DNA of 64,000 bases from Poteriospumella lacustris (Eukaryota > Sar > Chrysophyceae > Chromulinales > Dinobryaceae): the NCBI GenBank assembly GCA_008000375.1, contig SMOI01000045.1, forward strand, positions 62,001-126,000. The letters are read 5' to 3'. Shown here piece after piece: positions 22,036 to 32,500 of this stretch; the stretch's first letter is position 1; each line of letters opens with the position of its first letter. The position numbers and the translations under genes are program-made. Under the pieces are notes generated by a model. The model was not told the origin of the DNA. It worked only from the letters and a program-made list of their open reading frames with translations, and searched no databases.

Positions 22036-22583
22036 TTTCACCAAGCGAGACTTTCCCGAACCGGAGCCTTGTATCATGCTGGTGAAGTTGGCGTAGAATT
22101 TTTGGTTCTTTTCAAAACCCAAGGCAAAAATGTCTCGGATGCGTCGGATCAACAGGTCGGCAGGCGACGCCAGAGTCGTGCCAGCCAACAGGTTGTGATA
22201 TTTCGACTTGAAATAGGCACGATAGATATCATCCAGAGCTCTGGATGGTTCAGGTCTTGGCTGGTGTTTCGGACGAAGCGTGGGTAGCATGGTTTTGACA
22301 TCAAACGCTCCGAGGAAGTGCGCGATATCTTGGTCTTGATCAACTTCATGTTGTTTCGCAAGCAAGCTCCTTATTGTTACCCTCCAGCTATCTACTGCGC
22401 TGATGACACTTCGCGTGGATTCTTCGGCAATGGCATGATATGGAATCTTCACGAATTTACTTTTGTTTACCACCATGATGACGTTTCCACTCTTCGGGAC
22501 ACACAGCGCGGGACCAGTTGCCTATATGACCCGTGGCCGACGCCTGTGGCCGCTAGCACCGCCAGTACCTCGATGGTGTAGAC
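22036..22583 (-). pseudogene. Truncated, inverted copy of the Crinkler-like NTPase gene
   Basis: In reverse complement this matches 23118-23933. Within the coding part (about 420 bp) I find one residue change (AKEST versus AEEST). Relative to the full gene it lacks 23225-23506, including the true start, and stops just after the Walker A motif (GSGSGKSRLVK). The deletion joins an upstream leader ATG in frame to residue 86 of the protein, so an open frame of 181 codons survives (21931-22476). It runs on into antisense of the DHHC B 3' flank. It lacks Walker B and the whole C-terminal region, so it is most likely non-functional, unless it yields regulatory RNA. Confidence 0.85.
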
Positions 22584-23117
22584 TTCGCCCGAGGTCTCCT
22601 TGTCGCAATCGGAGCGTGCAGCTACCCCTCTCCAAGATCGCTCCAATATACCTCGAGACGAGATGACCGCATTGTTTGTGTCAAATTCCTTTGTCAAGTC
22701 GTCTGATTGAGAAGCCTTCGCGCCCATGTCCAAGTCCGTGTCCAGGTGTCCGAATGTGCTCCGGTGTGCGCGGCATCTGCGAAGCGAAATCGCACGCCAT
22801 AAACTATAAATATGGAATGGACAAAGTTCTCAAAACTTCTGTGGGCGCCATGCTTTTTCTCTAAACATCGAGTCCGGCCATGCGGCGATTTGTTTGCATT
22901 CTTCGCGACAAAGCCGATCTATTGGTCAATAAAATTTATTTCTCCTTCATTTTAACACTTCAATTTGTGGAATGATTTGCCTGTCAAACAATTGATGCTC
23001 AACCGGTCCAAGAATCCAGGAGACGGGTTGCAAATTTGTAACGGTTCGTTCCATGATAATACACTTAATTAGCAGTTTTTCAAAACTTCGGCTTAATAAG
23101 ACTCTGTCCTAAACTGC
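22584..23117. other. AT-rich spacer between inverted Crinkler copies
   Basis: No gene is visible. It forms the loop between the truncated inverted copy and the full gene and probably includes part of the full gene's promoter. Confidence 0.5.
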
Positions 23118-23207
23118 ATCGAGGTCTACCATCGCCACAGGCGTCGGCCACGGGTCATATAGGCAACTGGTCCCGCGCTGTGTGTCCCGAAGAGTGGAAA
23201 CGTCATC

Positions 23208-23234
23208 ATGGTGGTAAACAAAAGTCACAAATAA
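23208..23234 (+). other. Possible short upstream ORF
   Basis: ATG followed by seven codons and TAA, 27 bp before the main ATG of the Crinkler-like gene. If the transcript starts upstream of it, it could dampen translation. The same ATG heads the open frame in the truncated copy. Confidence 0.4.
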
Positions 23235-23261
23235 ATACAGTCCACGAAGAGTAAGTTGCCG

Positions 23262-25509
23262 ATGTCGAGTTTTCAATTTGTCCCTCCGTCGTCCGAAGGA
23301 GACATTCTATTCAAGACTGTGCACTCCAGCGACGAAAGAGCGACGATAGCCTGTGTCCGCCAGTATTTTTCGTGGAAATATCCGACGCTGATGCAACTTT
23401 ACGGTGCACGTAAGCAGGTCGACGATCTAAAATCGCTTATGGAAGGGGTAGTGGATCAACCGTTCACCCCTGCGGAAGAACAGTACATGGCAACTCATGT
23501 ACTTCCTAAATTCGTGAAGATTCCATATCATGCCATTGCCAAAGAATCCACGCGAAGTGTCATCAGCGCAGTAGATAGCTGGAGGGTAACAATAAGGAGC
23601 TTGCTTGCGAAACAACATGAAGTTGATCAAGACCAAGATATCGCGCACTTCCTCGGAGCGTTTGATGTCAAAACCATGCTACCCACGCTTCGTCCGAAAC
23701 ACCAGCCAAGACCTGAACCATCCAGAGCTCTGGATGATATCTATCGTGCCTATTTCAAGTCGAAATATCACAACCTGTTGGCTGGCACGACTCTGGCGTC
23801 GCCTGCCGACCTGTTGATCCGACGCATCCGAGACATTTTTGCCTTGGGTTTTGAAAAGAACCAAAAATTCTACGCCAACTTCACCAGCATGATACAAGGC
23901 TCCGGTTCGGGAAAGTCTCGCTTGGTGAAAGAATGCAGCAGAGAGTTCTACGTGGTGTATTTGTGTTTGCGGCCCGAGGACTCTTCGGGAGTACCTCGTC
24001 GATCGAGCCTAGCGTCTACGCTGCTGGCGCTTGCAAACACGGTTACGACGGACAATGGTACATCGAAGATCGATCAGTTCTTCGCCGCGATGTTCCACGT
24101 CATTGCGAGCAAGGTGAGGACCCCTTGGCTGCCAGTTGACGACCACGGTCGTGTTAGTCCGCAGACGTTTTGGAGGTACCTGGTGGAGGAGGACTCCGAC
24201 GACTTCGCCACCACTGTTCAGCAGACGCTAAGCGATTGGGGCGACAAGACCCCCAAAGAAGCAAAGGAGTATATGAAAGATGCCTTGAGAGCCCTGGATT
24301 CATCCACATTTGACATACCCACATCAAGTGGATTCCTCGTGGTGTTGGACGAAGCTCGTTCGCTGCTGGAGCTCTGTCCCAGGGCTCAGAACTCCTCGCT
24401 GCTTCTCTTGCTACGATCGTGGATAAATTGGGCCGAGTTCACGAATGAATCGTTTTTCTTGCTTCTCGACACAACATCGCGTATCACGAACTTTTATCCC
24501 ACATCGCCAAAAGATGATCCGTCCGCTCGAATCGCATCCCTCGGGCGGATGCTTCATCGACCCATATTCGAGTTTCCCTTTTTGGGACCGTGGCCCTTGT
24601 CCAGTCATCTACGCACACGACTGGCCGAAGGTGGTTACGACGTACCCATCAGTGTGTGGACGTCGGTGAAGTCGTTCAATCCGCTGACGGATGTGTTTCG
24701 GTTTTCTCGCCCTATGTACTTGCACACGAAGGATGCGCGGAATATAAAGATCGGCGACGCAATTGTGTTAGTCAATGAGAAGCTCTTTGGTAAGGACAAC
24801 GACGCTATGAGTTTCACAGTGGCTGTCTGCTACCGGTACGCACTGCGACCATATCGAGTGGCGTTGCAAGACAAGCTGCTGGGCAGCCACGGTGCGACCT
24901 TGACGGCGATTCACGACGATCGCTCGTTGGACGTGAGGTACTTGCCCGAGCCGCTCATCGGCGAGGCATTGAGCCGGTCGATGCGGGATCAGCTGTCCAC
25001 TCTGCTGGACACGATCATCCAGCAAATGACCGAACGCGAACTGATCCGGACGTTACCCTCGGGCGACCGAGGTGAGCTCGCATCGATGGTGTATCTGCTG
25101 CACGGATACGAGGCCGCCACTTTCAATGCGATGAAGCAACAGTCTCCATGCTCATCGGCGCAATCTCAGATGTATTCGGGCCTGTTACCCCTGGGCGATT
25201 GGATTGCAACGTTCGCAGGCATCCCGCTGATGTCATACGAAGCACTACCGGCGTCCCACGACAACGCCGACGTGGTGGACGGCAACGACCGCCTCGTCCG
25301 TATGCTGAGTACATGCTCGTTGAGCTTTACGGGATGGACAGAGGCGCATGAGCCGGTCATCTCGGCAATGCTGACGTATGCGTATTGCCATCGGACGGGC
25401 TTCGTCTGCACGTACAATGAGCCGGCTGTCGATATGGCTCTTCCATTGGTCTTGGGCCCAATCGATGCTGCTCGCTCTGGGACCTGGGCGACAGCAAGGT
25501 CGTCGTTGT

Positions 25510-25546
<37 letters not shown>

Positions 25547-26582
25547 TATCTCAGAGACGGATCTTGCGGCGGCTATGGAGCAGATGACAACCGGCAGCTC
25601 CGTTCAGGACCAGCTCATCGATTCGTCACAGAAGGCATTGCCGCATCCAACGGCAGCCGGCGCGAAACCGTCAACGATGTCGCCACGTTGCACCCCCTTA
25701 GCGTCGGCGATTGTTATGGATAACACTGCAAGTGCGGCGGTGGAGACGGAAACGACTGACGACCCAGAGGGCCTAGACGGTACGCCATGCCATCGCTTGG
25801 TCAACAATCAATGCGCCATTTCGCAGCTTACCATACACTTACTGTTACATTTCTATGTAGATCTTGCGCAGGCCATGAAGAGACGGTTCCTGCCAACTTC
25901 CACCTGTGCTGGCCTTGGAGCAGTCACCGTGCAGGTGAAGAACTATGAAGCCGATCTGCATATGGGCGAGGTCTTCCGCTACTGCCGGCTTCAGGTCGAT
26001 CGACTGTTGGACACGGCGATGATAGAATCGCGTCATGTGGTGTCAATGTTGTGCATGACGGGGAGGGGCAGTGTGACGACGGCTCTACTGCCTGATGGAG
26101 CCATGTCACCTGCACCTGTGCTGGTGTTCGTGGAGGTCGGTCAGCCGACACTCACAAACAAGAGCAAGGACATGAAAAAGCCTGAACCAGTTCGAAGTGA
26201 GTTTGTGGGCGTGGTGATCAATGGCTTTCAAAACTACCTCGTCGGCGAAGAAGCGAAGGAGAAGCTGATGTCGCTGGCGGCAACGTTGTCGGGGCCTAGG
26301 AACTCGAAGATGCTGGAGAAGCAGTTTGTTGATCCAGACGTCACCACACAGCTCAACACCATCTGCGCGCGACAAGACGCGCGTCTTCCGGGCGACTTCG
26401 AAGTGCCTTCTTACGCGCCGAAGGCCAGCGCAAAGGCCGCAAGCGGAACGAAGCGCGAGAGCAAGAGCGCGGCCGCGGCGCCGCCTTCGACGTGGCTCTC
26501 GTGCCTCATCGATGTGACGTCGGAGGGTGTCAATCGGTCTCTGTTGGTGTGGTACCCGGGGACACCGCCGATGTCAAAGTAA
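23262..26582 (+). CDS. Crinkler-like (CRN/RHS-type) P-loop NTPase
   Basis: Single exon of 1106 residues, intronless unlike most neighbours. A Walker A motif, IQGSGSGKSRLVKE (about 211-224), and a Walker B motif, FLVVLDEARSLLE (about 357-369), flank a segment with the FYVVYLCLRPEDSSGVPRRS pattern. This is the core of the STAND-like P-loop domain found in Crinkler and related RHS-type proteins of oomycetes, chytrids and other protists. A Ser/Ala tract from triplet repeats lies near residues 745-765. The C-terminal half has regions such as VTVQVKNYEADLHMGEVFRYCRLQ that may form a nuclease-like or other effector fold; I cannot assign it. No signal peptide is seen. The function may be secreted effector or intragenomic conflict protein. 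Confidence 0.78.
25497..25547 (+). repeat. Coding triplet repeat (TCG/GCG)
   Basis: A run of TCG-type then GCG codons encodes a Ser tract followed by an Ala tract in the Crinkler-like protein. Confidence 0.85.
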
Positions 26583-27084
26583 ACACACGTGGGCAGAGAC
26601 TGGATGAGCGACATCGTGGTCAATCGGGCCGATGCGATTGTCACAGCTGACAATTATCCGTCCCGGAATTTACTTCTCAGTTGTTGCCATACTTGTTGTT
26701 GCCGCATCAATGGCATAGTTTTTTTGTAATAACTGTAAGTACTCCACTATCTGTACGAGAAGGGCGTCCCCATATGCGATCTTTGGGAATCATTGTTCGT
26801 AACTCTCGCGAGTAATCGTTCTAGCTTGTTCTCCGTACGAAGGAACCGTACTGACAGGGTCAAGTCCTTGCTTGTTCATTGTCCCCTAAGCTAAACATAT
26901 GGGAAGAATCATGCCGACAGGAAATCAAAGTGTGGCGATCTCGGTACCCCTAAGTCTAAGCCCACCAGCCCGCGCACAGATTGTCCAGCATCTGGGTTGC
27001 GGCAGTGGCGGTGATCACGACATGGGCAGCCGTGTCAGCTCGGTGCATGATCGAGACGGGGAGGCGTGGATGCGCGGCACTCGG

Positions 27085-27196
27085 CAGTGCAGGTGTGGCA
27101 GTAGGTGCGGCGTTGAGTGCGGAATTAGTGGAGGCGGCTGGAACTAACAAGGGGAAAGCCCCCCAGCGGTAACGTGTGGAGGTCTATATGTACATA
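27085..27196 (+). repeat. Dispersed repeat, copy B
   Basis: Matches 6899-7014 in the same orientation, including CAGTGCAGGTGTG, GAACTAACAAGGGGAA and the GGTAA-GTGGAGG blocks. Confidence 0.6.
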
Positions 27197-27227
27197 AAGC
27201 CTCCACACTTACCGCGGGGGCTTCCCC
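27151..27227. repeat. Hairpin: about 30-bp inverted arms, 17-bp loop
   Basis: The arms GGGGAAAGCCCCCC-AGCGGTAACGTGTGGAGG (27151-27182) and its near-perfect reverse complement (27200-27227) flank an AT-rich loop. It could be a MITE end pair, a terminator-like hairpin or a small RNA fold. Confidence 0.8.
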
Positions 27228-27236
27228 TGGTATACC

Positions 27237-27420
27237 ACGGCACGTCCCTCGTTGACTTCGTAGCAGCCTCTCTTCCCCACATTGAATGGCTTTAATTCAT
27301 CTGTTAATGGATGTTATTGATGCCCATCATGTACACTTTCTGGATTCGCTGGCAGCAAACGCCCTGTGCATGCAGCGAATGTCATGTGACGCCATGTTAC
27401 ACCGCCTACATATTTCGGAG
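27237..27420 (+). repeat. Direct repeat, right copy of DHHC B 3' end
   Basis: Resembles 21838-22030. With that copy it brackets about 5.2 kb containing both Crinkler copies. There is no DHHC coding sequence beyond the last few codons. Confidence 0.85.
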
Positions 27421-27806
27421 ACTTCTGCAGTTGGACGCCATCTTAAGAAGTGTATCTTATAAGACCTCGCCGGTTATAAGACCCATCGCAGTCGGAGGGG
27501 GGACACAACCCAGTGTTCCCCAGGGTCTGCGTCAGTCTTGGCCCACGCAGCCACCCACCGCCGCCTTGTCGACGCGACTTTTCTTCGTCGTCCTTCCTTC
27601 GGTGTTCTTATTCTGCCGTCGATGCTTTTAGTGCGGAGATTCATTACTTTCTCTAGTGGATTTGGTGGGAAACGCAACAGTAGTGCATTTGCCCTCTCAG
27701 TCTCAGTGTATCCCCGCGTGCAGTGAGTCGTCCTATCATCCCACTTTGAATCATCGTGGATTTGTCTATTGTTTTGAATTTGCAGTGATTCCATCCTCGA
27801 AACATC

Positions 27807-29105
27807 ATGCAATATTCCAGATTTGCACGCTCGATCAGCAGCTCCTTGTACAAACCATCTTCTCAACAAAGTCTTCGCAACCAAGTGCGCATGATGAGCA
27901 CCACCGAGCCCGCCATTTTGGTGGAGCAACGAAAGAATCTCCTCGTCGTCGAGCTGAATCGCCCCAAGGCTTTGAATTCGCTGACCACAGACATGTGCAA
28001 GGAAATGCGCAGCTTACTTATCAATAAAATCAACCCCCCTGCCTCTGCCAACGTAAAGAAGGAAGACGCCGTCGGCGCCTTCCTGATGAAGGGCCGTGGC
28101 GGCAAGGCCTTCTGCGCCGGTGGTGACGTAAAAACCATCTGGCAGGGCCTCATGACGTCTCCTGACTACGAAGCCGACAAGTTCTTCCGCACAGAGTACT
28201 ATATGAACTATCTGCTGGGCACGTCGAACGCGCCGCAGATCTCGATCTGGGACGGCATCGTCATGGGCGGCGGCGTCGGCATCTCCATCTTCGGTGAATT
28301 CCGTGTGGCCACAGAGAAAGCTCTGTTTGCCATGCCCGAGACCGCTATTGGCTTGTTCCCTGACGTGGGAGGCAGCGCGTGGTTGCCGCACTTGCAGGAC
28401 GGCTACGGTGCGTACATCGGCCTCACCGGCAGCCGCCTCGGCCCCGCCGACCTCGTCCACACCAACATCGCCACCCACTTCGTGCAAAGGTAACGCGCTT
28501 CCCGCCTCCTCCTCCTCCTGTCCTCTCCTCCGCGTCTAATCCACCGTGCGTCATGCAGCGACAAGATCGCCGACTTGGAGCGCGACATCGAAGCGAACCT
28601 GCCGCTCGACCCCGCCGAGTCGCGCAGGTACATCAAGGACATCCTCGATCGCTACCAGAGCATCTCCACCAAGCCAGACCCCGCCACCTCGCAGATCTTG
28701 CGCAACAAGGAAGCGATCCAGCGTATCTTCGGCGAGGACGTCACCTCCGTCGAGCAGATGCTGCAGCTGTTGACCGAGGAGGCCGCCCGCGAGGTCGGCA
28801 CCGAGCAACAATGGGCCACGAAGACCCTCCACACGCTGCAGAAGATGTCACCGACGTCGCTGAAGATCACCTTGGCCCAGCTGCAACGCGGCCGCGCCCT
28901 GGACCTGCAGGAGTGTTTGAAGATGGAGTTCCGCATGATGGTGCGCTGCATGGCGAACCACGACTTCAAGGAGGGCATCCGCGCCGTCCTCGTCGACAAG
29001 GACAATGCGCCGCGTTGGCAACCCGCCACCGTCGATGCCGTCACCCCGGAGCAGCTCGAGACGTATTTCCAGCCGCTCGGCGACCAAGAGCTGATCATTT
29101 CGTAG
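27807..29105 (+). CDS. HIBCH: 3-hydroxyisobutyryl-CoA hydrolase, mitochondrial
   Basis: Two exons (27807-28489 and 28559-29105) encode 409 residues. It begins with a basic Ser/Arg presequence (SRFARSISSSLYK, then RNQVRMMST), suiting matrix import. The crotonase fold is clear: LVVELNRPKALNSL, GGKAFCAGGDVKTIW, IWDGIVMGGGVGISIFGEFRVATEK (oxyanion hole), and MPETAIGLFPDVGGSAWLP with the family Glu and Asp. After the intron come SPTSLKITLAQLQRG and FKEGIRAVLVDKD, typical of the ECH_2/HIBCH group. It hydrolyses 3-hydroxyisobutyryl-CoA in valine breakdown. BCKDHA in the same window acts earlier in that pathway. Confidence 0.95.
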
Positions 29106-29504
29106 ACACCGAACGGCCGGCGACACTCACGCCGCACGCGACACGTTGGACCCCCCCCCTGCGGGTGTCGCGCGACACGTGTGACACGGTAAAACCACCG
29201 ACCGCCCGCGGACGACCTCTGTAGCGCCCTCTGTGACCCACAAACCACCCCACTAGACCCGCAGCATTCACGTGTAACACAAAGAAGAAGCACTGACGAC
29301 GATTACACCACACCACACCACACCGCACCGCACCGCACCACACCACACCGCACCACACCACGTGAGACACAACCGGCCACGGTGGCGGAGGGGGGGTTGG
29401 CAACACAATACAACACACAACACACTACACAAACTATGTACAGGCCGCACCGCGACGGCGACAGCGACCGTGACAGCGACGAGACACCCGCAGCCACAGC
29501 AGCG
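29106..29504. other. Convergent intergenic region with CACCA/CACCG repeat
   Basis: Between HIBCH (+) and the G8/lectin gene (-). A purine/pyrimidine-skewed tract of CACCA and CACCG units occupies 29305-29362. Nothing coding is seen. Confidence 0.6.
29305..29362. repeat. CACCA/CACCG microsatellite
   Basis: About eleven 5-bp units, alternating CACCA and CACCG, with a strong C/A strand bias. Confidence 0.85.
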
Positions 29505-32500
29505 CTAGTGGCTGATGCCGCCGCCACCGTCGCCGGCGATTTGCCGCGCTTCCGTCCAGCCCTGCGGCAGAATCGAGACGTACTCGCCGTTCAACGCGAC
29601 GTACTCGGCGTAGTTCAGTCCGCCGGGGTCCAGGTCGTACGTGTGGAAGTTCTTCGCGAAGGGGTCGCCGCCGTTGTCCAGCGGCAGGGCCGTGCCGCGG
29701 TACACGACGTTCGCGTCGAACTTCGCTTGGCCCAGCGCCATCTGAATGGAGCCGTAGTTGACGAAGTCGCCGTTGTTCTCGATGACCAAGTCGCCCGCGC
29801 CCCATTCGCAGTGGCCGTAGTTCAAGAGCTTCGCGAGCGAGGCGACGTACTTCGTGTCGCCGTCGAGGTAGAGGAACGACCGCGAGATGATGTCGACTTT
29901 GCCGGCGATCGTGCCGCCGTCCCACCGCAAGATCTGCGTCGCGTTCAACGTGCAACGCGGCGAGGTGTCCGGGAAATCGGGCCCATCGAAGGGCGTCGAT
30001 TGCGCAGCGATACCCAACACGGGGAACTGGATGAGGCAGTTGTCCTTGAAGTGCACGTCCGACTCGACCTGGATCACCGTCGACTGCGGCTCCACGATCA
30101 ACTGCCCCGACTCTTCAATGATCAGACCGCCGCGGAACGTGATTTTGTTGCCGTCGCCACGTGACTGCGGCCAGGTCAAGCGGCCGCCCGAGATGGTGAT
30201 GCGCGCGTCGATGATGAACGACAGGTCGTGCGCGCCGCCGGTCACCTGCAGGTCGCCGGCGCCTTGGATCGTGCACGTCGCCTGCATCAACATGCGGCCG
30301 CCGGAGAGCTCGAGGCGTGCGGCGGTGCCCAGCGTGACGACGACGTCGTTGCCGAAGGTGCCGCCGGAGGCAAAGGCGACGGTGGCGGCGGGATTCACGT
30401 TGAAACGGGCCTCGTCGACGAGGTAGACGGGCAGGACGAACGTCGTCGTCGACGACGGATTCGCACGCAACTCGCCGTCGCCGCGAATGAAGAACAGATT
30501 CGTCGAGCCGCAGGACTCGCCGCAGAAGGGATTCAGGTACCAGCCCGCCCGCAGCTCCGCGAGCATGTGCGCGGCGTAGTAGCTCTGCCACGAGCGACCC
30601 GGGCGCACCTCGAGCAGCGTCAGCGCGTCGGCGGCGGTGGACGACGAGTCGTTGAGGTAGTCCGCCTCGCCCATCGCGAAGGGGTAGAACGTCTCGGTGG
30701 CGGTGCTGTTGCCCCCGGCGTTGGCGATGACGAAGACGCCCTCGTTCACGACGGTGGCCGCGTTGGCCAGCGACAAGTTGCCCGCCAGCCACGTGAGCGT
30801 CGCCGTCGCGTCGATCGTCAGCGTCATCACGTCGCGCAGGGCGCGATTGCTGCCGTTCAACACGATGGCCTCGGTCACGTGCAGCGAGCTGCGTCCGCCG
30901 AGGACGCCGCCGTTCCACTCGCCCGCGGTCCACGTGAAGTTGGAGTGGGGGCCGGTGCTGAAGACGCCGGCGAGGTCGTTGATCGAGAACGTCGCCAGGC
31001 GCATGTCGCAGGCCGGCGCGTTGTTCAGCGCGGCGAGGCCGCGTTCGTTGTCCCAGTCGGGCGCGAAGAGGTCGACGACGGAGTCCCAGCCGGCCCAGGC
31101 CGTGCCCGCCACGAGCATGTGGAAGCGGCCGCCGACGAAGAGGTCGTGCCAGCGGATGAGGTCGGCGGCCACGACGCCGATGGCGCCGCTGCGGCCAACG
31201 ATCTGCACCGACGTCGTCACGGGCGGCAGGCGGTGGACGCCGGCGGTGAAAGCCAAGGCGCCGGTGCCCGTCGTGCCGATGAAGCCGAGCGTCGAGACGC
31301 GCTCGACGGCGATGTCCGGGCGGTGGATGCAGGCAGCCGGGTCCACCGTCGACACGTTGGCGTAGTTTTCGCAGGCCGCGGTGCCACTGGCGTCGACGAG
31401 GGGCACTTTCGTCTGCGCGCAGCTGTCGCGGGGGCCGATGCTCTGCAGCGCGAGCGTCAGCGGGCCGCGGTAGAACTGCACCGTCGACGGCGCATCGAAG
31501 TCGACGCGGTACGTGAAGCCGTAGCGGTGCGCGGCGCTGTCGCTGTCACCGTAGCGGCGCACGGTCGCGCCGCCGTAGCTGCGAACGAGCGACAGGGCGT
31601 TGAGCAGCGACTGCAGCTGCGTCGCCGTCGCGTTGTACGGCACGCAGGCCGTTGACTCGCTGACGTTGCGACTGCGGACGACGAGGCGATAGACGCCGAC
31701 CTGCGTGCCCGCGTGCATATTCGCGTACTCCGCTGCGATGTCGCCGTCGTAGTACTCGCCGATGAACGGACCGCGGTTCGCCGAGTAAACGTTGAACGAG
31801 TCGAACGTCGACAGCTGCGCGGCGTAGCCGTCGACCGACAGCACCGACGTCGACGCGACGAAACGGACGTTCGCCTTCGCCAAGTCGCCGCCTTGCTGCA
31901 GCAGCAGCGACGAGCACGCGCCAATGGTCACGTTGCCGCTGCGCACGACGAACCGCGCGGCCAACGTGATGTTGTGCGCGGCGCCGCAGCCGAGCGCCGC
32001 CGCCGTCGACGGCGTCGCGTCGATGTCCGACTGCGACGTGGTGAGCAACGCGCCTTTGCTCGTCACGACGACGACCGACTGGGCGTAGAGCGCGCTGGGG
32101 CTCGCTGCCAGCGACGCCGATACGCCGAGCAGGTCGCGATACTCGGCGAGTGGCATGTCGCCGACGCGCGCGTCGTTGTACATCGCGACGCGGCCCACGA
32201 CGACGAGGCGCGCTGCGTCCATCAGCACCACGTCGCGCACGCGACTGACGCGGGTCGAGGAGGCCAGCCACAGCGCCGCACCTCGCAGCAGATGCACCGA
32301 GGCGATCTTCGCCGTGCCGACCGAGACGATGGCGCCGCCGTGAACGACGCCCGTTTCGAACGTCGTCGCGTTGGCGACGGTGACCGAGAAGCGAACGGTC
32401 GGCGAGAAGACCTGGCAGATGAACGGCCGCGTGTTCTGACACGCGTCGTCCGCCCAGGCGCCTTGCTCCACAATCAGTGGATCTTGCTGCCACGGCACCA

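Larger units (their letters stand above)
26583..27806. other. Repeat-rich intergenic region, right side of the Crinkler island
   Basis: No supported gene in 1.2 kb. In order it holds plain spacer, dispersed repeat copy B (27085-27196), a strong hairpin (27151-27227), the right copy of the DHHC B 3'-end repeat (27237-27420), and the leader/promoter of the HIBCH gene. Confidence 0.65.

Noticed and set aside
27474-27929. Minus-strand open frame over the HIBCH leader
   Set aside because: Overlaps the HIBCH presequence in antisense; no motif.
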